A stretch of DNA of 14,155 bases, taken from assembly GCA_005885085.1 (NCBI GenBank), contig VAXY01000122.1, positions 1-14,155 on the forward strand, read 5' to 3'. The number at the start of each line of letters is the position of its first letter. Positions within the stretch are counted from its first letter, which is position 1. The stretch comes from Actinomycetota bacterium. GTDB lineage: Bacteria > Actinomycetota > Thermoleophilia > Gaiellales > Gaiellaceae. The translations under genes were made by a program, and so were the position numbers. Under the pieces are notes generated by a model. It searched no databases and had not been told where the DNA came from. It saw only the letters and a program-made list of their open reading frames with translations. Below, piece by piece: positions 1 through 7,252 of this stretch.

Positions 1-683
1 CCGATGTAGTTGCCCCGCGACTTCGACATCTTCTCGTCGCCGTCGAGCCCGACAAGCAACGGATACGTCATGACGAGCTGCGGGTCGACGCCGTAGTCCT
101 GCATCACGTCGCGGCCGGCGAGGAGGTTGTAGAGCTGGTCGGTTCCACCGATCTCGATGTCCGCCTCGATCGCAACGGAGTCGTACGCCTGCATGAGCGG
201 ATACAGGAGCTCTGAGATCGAGATCGGCTCGTGCGCCTCGAAGCGCTTGGCGAAGTCGTCGCGCTCCAGGATCCGCGCGACCGTGATCGTGCGCGCCAGC
301 CGCACGACCTCCGCATACGACAGCTTCCCCAGCCATTCGCCGTTGAAGCGGATCTCCGTGCGTGCCCGTTCGAGAACGCGGAACGCCTGCTCGGCGAACT
401 CCTTTGCGTTTGCGTCCAACACCTCGCCCGGCAGGACGGGCCGTTCGTCGGAGCGCCCCGAGGGATCGCCGATCCGCGCCGTGTAGTCACCGACGATCAG
501 CACAATCGTGTGTCCCGCGTGCTGGAACTCCGCGAGCCGGTCGAGCACGAATGCGAATCCAAGGTGAATGTCGGGCGCCGTCGGGTCGATCCCGAGCTTG
601 ACGCGCAACGGGCGTCCGAGCTTCAGCTTGCGCTCGAGCTCGCCTTCCGGCAGCACATTGACCGCGTGACGCGTGAGGTCCAG
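1..683 (-). CDS. tyrS: Tyrosyl-tRNA synthetase, N-terminal part (cut by left window edge)
   Basis: This class I aminoacyl-tRNA synthetase charges tRNA-Tyr with tyrosine in the cytoplasm. About 227 codons are visible, roughly half the usual length of about 400. Seen: the N-terminal block KLGIDPTAPDIHLG (residues about 29-42, HIGH-like signature HLG), IGDPSGRS, the tyrosine-pocket region ending in GGTDQLYNLLAGR, and KMSKS at about residues 218-222, just before the window ends. The reading frame opens directly after the stop codon of the upstream peptidase gene, sequence TAG-CTG. I take CTG (683-681) as the start because it gives (M)DLTRHAVNVLPEGELERKL, a typical TyrS N-terminus, and GAGGGAG lies 11 nt upstream (701-695). 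The first in-frame GTG (656) has no Shine-Dalgarno sequence and would trim the conserved N-terminus. It is the last visible gene of the DUF4331 operon, probably read by translational coupling. Identity is secure; the start is less so. Confidence 0.93.
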   Translation of the reverse strand, partial: MDLTRHAVNVLPEGELERKLKLGRPLRVKLGIDPTAPDIHLGFAFVLDRLAEFQHAGHTIVLIVGDYTARIGDPSGRSDERPVLPGEVLDANAKEFAEQAFRVLERARTEIRFNGEWLGKLSYAEVVRLARTITVARILERDDFAKRFEAHEPISISELLYPLMQAYDSVAIEADIEIGGTDQLYNLLAGRDVMQDYGVDPQLVMTYPLLVGLDGDEKMSKSRGNYI

Positions 684-2636
684 CTAGTGAGCCACTCCCT
701 CGAGGTTCTCGATCTCGATCGGCTCGAGCTCGTCCGCCGGCTCGAAGCCGAACACCTGCGCAAGGAAGGAGAGGTGCGCCTCGAGCGCCCGCTTCACGTT
801 CTCCGCCTTGCGGAAGCCGTGGCCCTCCCCTGCGAATGCGATGTACGCGTACGGGATCCCCCGCTGCTTGAGCGCGTCGGCGATCACTTCCGACTGAGGC
901 GGCGGCACGACCTTGTCGTCGAGCCCTTGCAACAGGAGCAGCGGCCGCGAGATCGAGTCGGCCTGATTGACCGGCGACCGCTCGCGGTAGACGTCGATTG
1001 CGTCCGGCCAGGGACCGACGAGGTAGTCGTCATAGTGCGACTCGAACTTGTGTGTGTCCGCGTGGAACGTGACCAGATCGGCGACCCCGTAGTACGAGAC
1101 CCCGGCCGCGAACTCGTCGCGCACGGCGACCGTCAACAGCGTCGTGTAGCCGCCGGCGCTGCCGCCGCTGATGTCGATGCGCGCCGGATCGATGTCGCCG
1201 CGGGCGGCGAGGTAGCGCGCCGCTGCCGCGCTGTCCTCGACGTCGACCACGCCCCACGCTCCGCGCAAGCGATCGCGGTACTCGCGCCCGTAGCCCGTGC
1301 TGCCGCCGTAGTTGAGGTCGACGACGGCGAGGCCTCTGCTCGTGAAGAGCTGGATCGAGAGGTCGAGCGCCGTCTGGACATGCGCCGTTGGTCCACCGTG
1401 CACGTGCACGAGCAGGGGCGGGAGCTCGTCCGGGGGGCCGGAGAAATCAGGATTCTTCGGCGCGTAGAAAAAACCGTGCGACTCGAGGCCGTCCGCGCCC
1501 TGGAACGTGATCGGCATCGCCGTCGAGATGTAGCGCTCGTCGAGCGCAAGCTCGCTCGACCTGCGCAAGATCGAGCGCTGCGTCGTCGCCGTGTCGAGCT
1601 CGACCACCGCGCTCAGGTCGGTCGGGGACGCGGCCGCGAAGACCAGCCTTCCGCCGTGGCTTCGCAGCGAGCTGAGGGTGGTGTACGGGAGCTCCACCGA
1701 GTCGAGCCTCCCGCTCTGGACGTCGAGTAGGTCGAGCCCGTCCACCGCCTCGCGGGTGAAGATGCAGGCAATCCGTCCGCCTGGCAGGAACGCGTAGCGG
1801 TTGAGGTCGAACACCCACTGCGGGTAGCCGAGCTCGGCCTCCTCCCGCGTCAGCGCCTGTACCTCCCCGGCGCGGTCGACGTACAGGTTCGACCAGCCGG
1901 TGCGGTCGGAGACGAAATAGAGGTCGCCGTCCTCGCCCCACTCGGGCTGGAAGATCGACTCGGTCGCGGAGCCTGCCACGCGTCGCGCGTTCGAGCACGA
2001 ACCGTCGGCGGCGACGTCGCCGACGCACAGGTCCGTTCCTTCAAAGGGCATGTGCGGGTGATCCCAGGCGAGCCAGGCCAGGCGGGTCTCGTCGGGGCTT
2101 GGCCGCGGCGCGGCGTAGAAGTCGCGGCCCGTCGCGACCACACGAGGCTCGGCCGAACCGTCGGTCGGCAAGACGACCAGCTCGTTGCGCGGTTCCCCGT
2201 CGCCGTGCCACTCGCGTACACAGACGATCAGCCGCCCGCCGGCGAAAACCCGGCCGTCCGCATAGCGGAGCGCGTGCGGCTCGGCCGACTGCGGCGTGAT
2301 GGGCCGCGGATCCGCCCCCGGCGCGTCAATGCGATAGAGGCGGCTGTCCTCGAAGTTCGAGCAGAACACGACACTGCCGTCGCGAAACCACGCGCCGCCG
2401 CCGTACTCGTGGACACGCGTGCGGACGTTGAAGTCCGCGGGGACGACGTCGACCGGCTCGCCCCCGCGGGGCGCGAAGACGAGCGCCAGCCTGCCCTTCT
2501 CCGCGGGACGGCTCTCGAGCCAGTACACGCCCTCCTCGTCGAGGGAGAGATACGCGTACGCCACGCCGCCTTCGCTTGCGACGAGGTCGAGCGTGATCGG
2601 AGACGACCACGAGCCGTGGGATGCGACGGTGGGCAC
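684..2636 (-). CDS. S9 family peptidase (prolyl oligopeptidase / acylaminoacyl-peptidase type)
   Basis: A serine peptidase of 650 residues, normal for S9C-type enzymes, which trim short peptides or N-acylated residues. No signal peptide is seen, so it is probably cytoplasmic. The N-terminal ~380 residues look like a beta-propeller gate: repeated blocks such as FSPDE-like PRPSPDETRLAWLAWD and WGEDGDLYFVSDRTGWSNLY. The C-terminal alpha/beta-hydrolase domain has VHVHGGPTAH (oxyanion region), the nucleophile motif GGSAGG with Ser493, LQGLDDKVVPP with Asp574, and GEGHGF with His606, so the catalytic triad is complete. The start is GTG at 2636, giving (M)PTVASHGSWSSPIT, the usual N-terminus of these proteins, with GGACGGG just upstream. 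The longer frame to 2702, and a GTG at 2657 overlapping the previous stop, add arginine-rich residues not expected in the family. It lies 20 nt after the small permease gene and directly abuts tyrS. Its tie to the metal genes is unclear; the true peptide substrate is unknown. Confidence 0.92.
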   Translation of the reverse strand: MPTVASHGSWSSPITLDLVASEGGVAYAYLSLDEEGVYWLESRPAEKGRLALVFAPRGGEPVDVVPADFNVRTRVHEYGGGAWFRDGSVVFCSNFEDSRLYRIDAPGADPRPITPQSAEPHALRYADGRVFAGGRLIVCVREWHGDGEPRNELVVLPTDGSAEPRVVATGRDFYAAPRPSPDETRLAWLAWDHPHMPFEGTDLCVGDVAADGSCSNARRVAGSATESIFQPEWGEDGDLYFVSDRTGWSNLYVDRAGEVQALTREEAELGYPQWVFDLNRYAFLPGGRIACIFTREAVDGLDLLDVQSGRLDSVELPYTTLSSLRSHGGRLVFAAASPTDLSAVVELDTATTQRSILRRSSELALDERYISTAMPITFQGADGLESHGFFYAPKNPDFSGPPDELPPLLVHVHGGPTAHVQTALDLSIQLFTSRGLAVVDLNYGGSTGYGREYRDRLRGAWGVVDVEDSAAAARYLAARGDIDPARIDISGGSAGGYTTLLTVAVRDEFAAGVSYYGVADLVTFHADTHKFESHYDDYLVGPWPDAIDVYRERSPVNQADSISRPLLLLQGLDDKVVPPPQSEVIADALKQRGIPYAYIAFAGEGHGFRKAENVKRALEAHLSFLAQVFGFEPADELEPIEIENLEGVAH

Positions 2637-2656
2637 GTCCCGTCCAACGTATCGCA

Positions 2657-3340
2657 CTAGAAGACGTACGGCACGACGCCTTGGGCGCCGAGGGCGTACC
2701 ACACGCCGAAGGCGAGACTCACGACGCCGAGGACGGGCGCCACACGGTCGAACGAGCGCCGCAGCGGCCGGCTACCGAGCGCCGCGCCCCAGCCGGTCGA
2801 GAGGACAGCCATCGACACTGCCGTGAAGAAGGCGAACAACGCGAGCGCCACGACGGCGAGCACGTGACTCTTGATCGTTGCGAGCAGCAGGAGCCCGACG
2901 CCGGCCGTCCCTCCCATCCCGTGAACGACCCCGATCGCGTAGGCCTGCCGTCCGCCTCGCGGCCGGCGATGAGCATGGGACGCATTGCGGTAGACGCCGC
3001 GCCGCCAGCGGACGAGGAGCAGCAGCGCCAAGCCGACGATGACGAAGCCGACAGTCGTCTCGGCGGCGCTCTGAATCGGCTCCGGGAGGTACGCGCTGTA
3101 GAGGACGACTGGGAGACCGACGACGAACAGCGACGTCGCATGACCGAGCCCCCCCGCGAGTCCGAGCTTCGCCGCGGCCCAGGTCGCGCGGTCTTTCCCA
3201 GAGGCGATGAGGGTCGTCACCGCCGCAAGGTGATCAGGGTCGCTGGCGTGCCGGAGACCGAGCACGACGGCAACGAGTACGACGATCACCATCGTGGTGC
3301 CGTCGGAGAATGCCGCGATGCGATCGTCAAGACCGAACAT
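2657..3340 (-). CDS. Small nickel/cobalt-type permease (NiCoT / NicO-UreH-like)
   Basis: An integral membrane protein of 227 residues with about six hydrophobic segments. The first segment ends in GLRHASDPDHLAAVTT (residues 28-43), which contains H31-x4-D36-H37, the HX4DH signature of nickel/cobalt permeases. Further family-like blocks are GLGHATSLFVVGLPVVL and HGMGGTAGVGLLLLATI, the latter resembling UreH/NicO proteins. A short basic loop with RNASHAHRRPRGGR separates the halves. ATG at 3340 follows the stop of the preceding permease by 3 nt, with GAGG 6 nt upstream, so the two are almost certainly co-translated. It is shorter than the classical NiCoT proteins (about 330-350 residues). Metal transport is inferred from the motif; which metal, and whether it is import or export, cannot be told from sequence. 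It could also act together with the larger permease. Confidence 0.85.
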   Translation of the reverse strand: MFGLDDRIAAFSDGTTMVIVVLVAVVLGLRHASDPDHLAAVTTLIASGKDRATWAAAKLGLAGGLGHATSLFVVGLPVVLYSAYLPEPIQSAAETTVGFVIVGLALLLLVRWRRGVYRNASHAHRRPRGGRQAYAIGVVHGMGGTAGVGLLLLATIKSHVLAVVALALFAFFTAVSMAVLSTGWGAALGSRPLRRSFDRVAPVLGVVSLAFGVWYALGAQGVVPYVF

Positions 3341-3343
3341 GAG

Positions 3344-4627
3344 TTACCTCACTTTCGGAATGGCGTGGACGGTCATGGCGATGCCCGCGCCGAGGATCAC
3401 GAGTGCACTCAACGCCGGGAGAAGTGCGACGACGCCGCGTTCGAAGCTCAACCGCCTGAACGCGCCGCGCGCGAGTACCGCGACGAGGCCGATCCCGGTG
3501 ATCGACAGGGCGAGCCCGGCGCTGAACGCGACGATCAGCAGCAGGCCGAAGCCGACGCGGTGGAGCGAGATCGCCGCGAGCAGGACCACGAGCGCCGAGG
3601 GGCACGGCAGCAGGCCGCCGGAGATCCCGACCGCGATCAGCGAGCGGCGGCTGAGGTCGTGCTCGTGCTGGTGGTGGTGGTGGGCGCGGTGGCGCCAGCG
3701 GGCGCGCAGGACTGTGAATCCGATCGCGACCACGAGTAGGCCCGAGACGAGGTTCAGCCACGGGTACAGCTGCTCCGGGACGATGAAGCGCGCGAGCAGC
3801 AACGTCACCATCCCGAGTGCGAAGACGCCCACCGTGTGCGTCGCGGTGACGATCAGGCCGAGCAGCGCCGCGTGCCGCGGCGTCCCGCGCCGGCCGACGA
3901 GGTATGCCGTGATGATCGTCTTGCCGTGCCCGGGGGAAAGAGCGTGCGCCGCGCCCCAGAAGAGCGCCGCCGCCAGCGACGCCAGGATCACCCAGGCGCC
4001 GAGATGCCTGCGCGCGACCAGCGATGCGAAGCGCGAGTCCGCGACGCGGTCGGGCGCCTGCAGCGTCGACCCTCGTGTCACATGCGGACGGGTCCCAGGG
4101 ACTGTCCCTGGGACCAGGCTCGTTCGGACAAGCGTGACGTCCAGCGGTGCGTGGAGCAGGTCTTTCGGATACGCGCGCAGCTCGTGGCTACGGCTCGGCG
4201 CGTTGCCGACGAGGATCTCCTTCCAACCGATGCGGTCGGCGTAGTTGCGATCGCGGTACGTGACGCCGCTGCGGCCGGCCAGGCGTGGGCCGCTCAGGAT
4301 CACCTCGAGCCGCGTCGTCCTCAGGCCGCCGGCACCCGGCGGATGAGCGAGCGCCGTCTCGATCGGAACGAGCAGCGCTCGGCGGCCGTTCACACGCAGA
4401 ACCGCACCGTGCGCGATTCGCCGTGCGTAGGCGTCGACGTCGATCTTGCCGGCCTGGAAGGTCGGGATCTCCGCGAGATCGAGGGCGTAATGGATGTAGA
4501 CGTGCGGTCCGGCGACTTCGATGCGGCTGAACCGATTCACCGTGAAGTTGCCGAGCGGGTGAGCCGACGCCGTCGCCGGCAACGCCAGCGCCGCGACGGC
4601 TGCGACCGCGAGCAGGAAGCGCTTCAC
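3344..4627 (-). CDS. NicO-family nickel/cobalt permease with periplasmic N-terminal domain
   Basis: A membrane protein of 427 residues. Residues 1-22 form a signal peptide ending ATASA, after which the mature chain would begin HPLGNFTVNRFSRIEV. An extracytoplasmic domain of about 180 residues follows, then about six membrane segments of the NicO/RcnA type with HALSPGHGKTI (H228 and H234; family HAxGPGHGK) and SGGLLPCPSALVVLL. A hydrophilic loop at about residues 311-325 is histidine-rich (HRAHHHHQHEHD), typical of Ni/Co transporters. The start is GTG at 4627: GGAGG lies 8 nt upstream and the signal peptide begins right there (VKRFLLAVAAV). The start overlaps the stop of the TPR gene as GTGA, a 4-nt overlap that implies translational coupling. 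A perfect hairpin sits in frame near residue 176 and encodes VPGTVPGT. The family suggests nickel or cobalt, but the direction of transport is not known. Other divalent metals are possible. Confidence 0.9.
   Translation of the reverse strand: MKRFLLAVAAVAALALPATASAHPLGNFTVNRFSRIEVAGPHVYIHYALDLAEIPTFQAGKIDVDAYARRIAHGAVLRVNGRRALLVPIETALAHPPGAGGLRTTRLEVILSGPRLAGRSGVTYRDRNYADRIGWKEILVGNAPSRSHELRAYPKDLLHAPLDVTLVRTSLVPGTVPGTRPHVTRGSTLQAPDRVADSRFASLVARRHLGAWVILASLAAALFWGAAHALSPGHGKTIITAYLVGRRGTPRHAALLGLIVTATHTVGVFALGMVTLLLARFIVPEQLYPWLNLVSGLLVVAIGFTVLRARWRHRAHHHHQHEHDLSRRSLIAVGISGGLLPCPSALVVLLAAISLHRVGFGLLLIVAFSAGLALSITGIGLVAVLARGAFRRLSFERGVVALLPALSALVILGAGIAMTVHAIPKVR
4091..4115. repeat. REP-like perfect inverted repeat inside the permease gene
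   Basis: A perfect palindrome: arms GGTCCCAGGGA (4091-4101) and TCCCTGGGACC (4105-4115) with a CTG loop. It lies wholly within the NicO-type gene and is read in frame on the minus strand as LVPGTVPGTR, in the linker between the periplasmic domain and the first membrane segment. Such compact GC-rich hairpins resemble extragenic palindromes mobilised by REP-associated tyrosine transposases. That identity is inferred; only one copy is seen here. Confidence 0.75.
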
Positions 4628-5819
4628 TGTGCATACCTCCGCGCCACGGGCGCCCACAGCAGCGAGAAGTGCGGGTTCAGCGCCAGCGCACGCCGGAACC
4701 AGCGCCGCGCCTCCGCGCGGTGGCCGAGGCAGCGCTCGATCATGCCCCGGTGGAAGAACTTGGGCGCATCGAGCGTGCCCAGCCGAAGCGCGCGCTCCGA
4801 GAAGCCCAGCGCCTCGCCACAACGGCCGTTGCGCGCGAGCGCCCAAGCAAGGACGTCGTCGCCGTCGAGCGACGGCCGCTCCGCCTCAGCGAGACGAGCC
4901 AACGCAACGGTGCGGTCGAGGCGCACACCGTGTCGACGTTGACATGATTCGCACGCTCGAGCCGCCCGATCACCTCGACGAGTGCGTACTGACGTCGCGC
5001 TGCTGTGAGCCGACCGGCTGTGCGCAGGACATCCCCGTAATTCGCGACGAACTGCGGGAACGGCATCACCTCGGCGGCTTGCTGTGAGAGCGCGATCGCC
5101 GAGGCGGACCGGCCGCGCGCGGCCTCGAGCTGCGCGAGCGTGTCGAGCGTGTACGTGTAGCCGGGCTGAATGCGGAGCGCTGCGCGGTATTCGCGCCCTG
5201 CCGCGATGCCGTCTCCGTGCGCCCAGTAGAGCTTGCCGAGCTGCATGTGTGACCACGCAAGCGCCTGAGGCTCCCCGGCGGCGGCGTCGACTGCGTACCG
5301 CATCGCCCGCGCCGCGCCGGGGACGTCGCCGAGGAGCTCGCGCGCGTACGAGATGCGCGCATACGAGCTGACGCCCGGCTTCAGCCCGACCATCTTGTCG
5401 AACGTGGCGAACGCGCTGCGATAGCGTCCGAGCTCGAGCAACGCGTCGCCGAGAACGCCGTAGCCTGCAGCCGTCATCGGGGACAGAGCCACTGCACGGC
5501 TGCCGAGCGCCAACGCGTGGCGAAACGCGTGCCGCGACAGCTCGAGCCCTCCGAACCCGATCGTCGCAGGCAGATCCTGGGGCGCGAGCCGCAAGGCCCG
5601 CCGGTAGACGTACTCCGCGCGCGTGTAATAGGCGACGTCGGCGGTCATCCGTGCCCGCTGCGCGAACGCGTTGCCCTGCCGGTCGAGCCGCGCGACCCGC
5701 GTCGGCGTCGGCAGGGCGCGCGCCTCGGGCGCACCGTTCCCCGTCAGGACGCCGCCGAGCAGGAGGGCGGCGGCGGTCGTCGCCGCCGCCGCGCCCCCAA
5801 TGACCAGCTTCGCCTTCAT
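4624..5819 (-). pseudogene. Secreted or membrane-anchored TPR protein, reading frame interrupted
   Basis: A tetratricopeptide-repeat protein, probably a scaffold outside the membrane. It starts at ATG 5819, which overlaps the DUF4331 stop as TGATG. Residues 1-25 are a hydrophobic export or anchor segment (MKAKLVIGGAAAATTAAALL). TPR-like helices follow, e.g. YVYRRALRLAPQDLPATIGF, GYGVLGDALLELGRYRSAF, WSHMQLGKLYWAHGDGIAAG and YTLDTLAQLEAARGRSASA. The first frame is good to about 4935 (ending NHVNVDT). The C-terminal part, HGVRLDRTVALARLAEAERP through FHRGMIERCLGHRAEARRWF to PHFSLLWAPVARRYAQ, is in another frame that stops at 4624, overlapping the permease start. The span is 1196 nt, not a multiple of three. 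Compared with my recollection of relatives, several residues before HGVRL also seem missing, suggesting a deletion of roughly 20-30 nt. Either the gene is broken in nature or the assembly is wrong. The intact stretches on both sides favour a recent event or an artefact. Confidence 0.82.
4636..4640 (-). promoter_or_regulatory. Shine-Dalgarno fixing the GTG start of the large permease
   Basis: On the minus strand GGAGG lies 8 nt before GTG at 4627. It falls inside the end of the TPR gene and settles the start over the longer in-frame extension, which would bury the signal peptide about 73 residues inside the protein. Confidence 0.8.
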
Positions 5820-7156
5820 CAAGGCTTCTGCTGACCCTTCGTGTTGTCGTACCCGCTGAACGGGTCGGCCTGGTACGGGAACGTCGTCAGGTACGAAACG
5901 TCGTTCGCGTCCACACCGTCGCCGAGCGGCAGACTGTGACCGATCAGGACGCCGCCGACGGCTCGCTCGGAGATGTCGATCACGTCGTCCTCGAGCCGGC
6001 GCCCGTTCGGGTACCCCGCAAGGTCACCGCCGAGGACGCCGAGGCGGTTCCCCTGGCCGACCGGGGCCGTCGGCGCGATCGCCAAGTTGAGCCGGATCTC
6101 GTCGGCCTGGGTAGGTCCCGTGTAGTTCAGGTTGGGCTCCTTGAGGCCCGTCAGCAAGACGGAGACGAGGTCACTGCGATTCGTCTCCTGGAACGGGCCG
6201 AACTGCGGATACAGCTGGTTCAGCAGGTGCGCCAGGATCGGGCTCGAGTAGTACTGCTCGAACTGCTTGTCCTTGTCCGGCGTACTGGCGTTCCACTCGT
6301 CCTTCAGCTGCGTCGGGATCAGCAGCTCGTTGATCAGCGGGTTGCCGAGGCGGGAGACCTGCACCCACTTCGTCTCATGGCCGGCCTTCCGCCCGTTGAA
6401 CCGCACCGTGATCTTCGGCCGTTCGGACGAGGACCAGACACCGACGACGTGGTTGCCGCCGTTGTCGAGCTGCGACAGCGGCACCTGCAACGCGATCGAG
6501 TGCACCGCGTAGCCGGCGAAGAAATCCCTGCCGCCGCCGCTGGCACCCGTGCCGCTGCGGATCGCCACGAGGTCGAACGCCGCGCCGATGTCACCGAAGA
6601 ACCCGTCATCACGCTGACCCGCGAAGACCTTGGAGCCGTCGCTGAGGTCGTGGACGCCGGCCATCGCCAGCGCGTGGTAGTTCGGCGTCGAGCGCGGGCC
6701 GATGTTGTCGGGCGGCGTGAGCAGCCCGTCCCCGATGACGCGTTGGCTCTTGCCGTCGAGCCGCGTGACGGTGTACTCCTGCTGTGTGTTCTGCAGGAAT
6801 GCGACCGGCGCGCGGTTCTTGAACCGGAACCGCCACGTCAGGTCGGGCTTGCCGTCCCCGTTCTTGTCGGCGTAGATCACGTACCGGGCCGACGGCGAGA
6901 ACGTGTACCAGTTCGGTCCGGCGGCGGGGTCTTCACCCGGGATGTAGTTGGAGATGATCGTCACGGTGCCCGGCTGGTCCGGGCTCCGGAACGCGTAGGT
7001 GTCGGTGTTGTCCGCGGAGGGGTCCTCCGAGATCAACGGGGCCTCCCGGTGGCTCGAAGCCTGGGCTGCCGAGGGGCTCCCGCCCCGCGACGCGAACGCC
7101 ACGATCAGCGCTGCCGAGGCTGCGGCCGCCAGGAGAGCGAATGCGAGCTTTCGCAT
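5819..7156 (-). CDS. Secreted DUF4331 domain protein
   Basis: An exported protein of 445 residues with no assigned biochemical function. A signal peptide runs from MRKLAFALLAAAASAAL to AQA at residue 33, and the mature chain would begin SSHREAPLISEDPSADNTD, the hallmark N-terminus of DUF4331 proteins. D97-K-N-G-D-G-K-P-D105 looks like a calcium-binding loop (DxNxDGxxD). GSKVFAGQRDDGFFGDIGAAFDL and the C-terminal DVSYLTTFPYQADPFSGYDN are also family-like. The start is ATG 7156 with AAGGAG 10 nt upstream (7172-7167). It is the first gene of the minus-strand operon, and its candidate ECF promoter lies about 40 nt upstream (7203-7228), shared back to back with the sigma gene. Its stop overlaps the TPR start. 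The operon of nickel/cobalt-type permeases suggests a metal-related or envelope role; that is inference. Confidence 0.92.
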   Translation of the reverse strand: MRKLAFALLAAAASAALIVAFASRGGSPSAAQASSHREAPLISEDPSADNTDTYAFRSPDQPGTVTIISNYIPGEDPAAGPNWYTFSPSARYVIYADKNGDGKPDLTWRFRFKNRAPVAFLQNTQQEYTVTRLDGKSQRVIGDGLLTPPDNIGPRSTPNYHALAMAGVHDLSDGSKVFAGQRDDGFFGDIGAAFDLVAIRSGTGASGGGRDFFAGYAVHSIALQVPLSQLDNGGNHVVGVWSSSERPKITVRFNGRKAGHETKWVQVSRLGNPLINELLIPTQLKDEWNASTPDKDKQFEQYYSSPILAHLLNQLYPQFGPFQETNRSDLVSVLLTGLKEPNLNYTGPTQADEIRLNLAIAPTAPVGQGNRLGVLGGDLAGYPNGRRLEDDVIDISERAVGGVLIGHSLPLGDGVDANDVSYLTTFPYQADPFSGYDNTKGQQKP

Positions 7157-7166
7157 CGTCCTGTCG

Positions 7167-7172
7167 CTCCTT
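7167..7172 (-). promoter_or_regulatory. Shine-Dalgarno of the DUF4331 gene
   Basis: AAGGAG on the minus strand, 10 nt before ATG 7156. It supports this ATG, which begins a clean signal peptide. Confidence 0.7.
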
Positions 7173-7202
7173 TCAACTGCGTTGGCCGTCATGTCGGGCC
7201 TG

Positions 7203-7228
7203 ATTCGCGCGACGCGCCGAACCGGTTC
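7203..7228 (-). promoter_or_regulatory. Candidate ECF promoter for the DUF4331 operon
   Basis: Minus-strand GAACC (7228-7224), then 15 nt, then GCGAAT (7208-7203). Transcription would begin near 7196, leaving a leader of about 40 nt with a good Shine-Dalgarno. The same two boxes at the same spacing occur on the opposite strand for the sigma gene. The GCGAAT box resembles the CCGAAT -10 element reported for actinobacterial SigK promoters. Predicted, not shown. Confidence 0.6.
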
Positions 7229-7230
7229 GG
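7217..7230. promoter_or_regulatory. Perfect 14-bp palindrome between divergent operons
   Basis: CCGAACCGGTTCGG is its own reverse complement and lies midway between the DUF4331 and sigma genes. It provides a GAACC -35-like box to both strands. It could instead, or in addition, be the operator of a dimeric regulator. Confidence 0.7.
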
Positions 7231-7244
7231 ACCGATGAGCGAAT
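7219..7244 (+). promoter_or_regulatory. Candidate autoregulatory ECF promoter for the sigma gene
   Basis: Plus-strand GAACC (7219-7223), 15 nt, then GCGAAT (7239-7244), the exact mirror of the minus-strand promoter. The expected transcription start is near 7251, at or just before ATG 7253, so the sigma mRNA may be leaderless. Inferred from symmetry and spacing. Confidence 0.55.
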
Positions 7245-7252
7245 ATCGGCCG

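Noticed and set aside
231..1730. 499-codon open frame on the plus strand
   Set aside because: Antisense to tyrS and the S9 peptidase; low-complexity charged composition and no motif.
2637..2702. Longer N-terminus for the S9 peptidase (start 2702, or GTG 2657 overlapping the previous stop)
   Set aside because: Adds arginine-rich residues inside the permease gene. The GTG at 2636 has a ribosome site and gives the usual PTVxxxGSWxSPIT N-terminus.
4628..4846. Longer N-terminus of the large permease
   Set aside because: It would place the signal peptide 73 residues inside the protein and overlaps the TPR coding frame. GGAGG before GTG 4627 is decisive.
2621..4942. Plus-strand frames of about 370 codons at 2621-3739 and 3836-4942
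   Set aside because: Antisense to the two permease genes and the TPR gene; composition is that of shadow frames (runs of Arg, Glu, Asp, Gln).
5936..7252. Long upstream extension of the sigma gene frame
   Set aside because: The frame is open back to 5936 only because it shadows the DUF4331 gene. Sigma homology begins at about 7253-7280 and a promoter-like element lies between.
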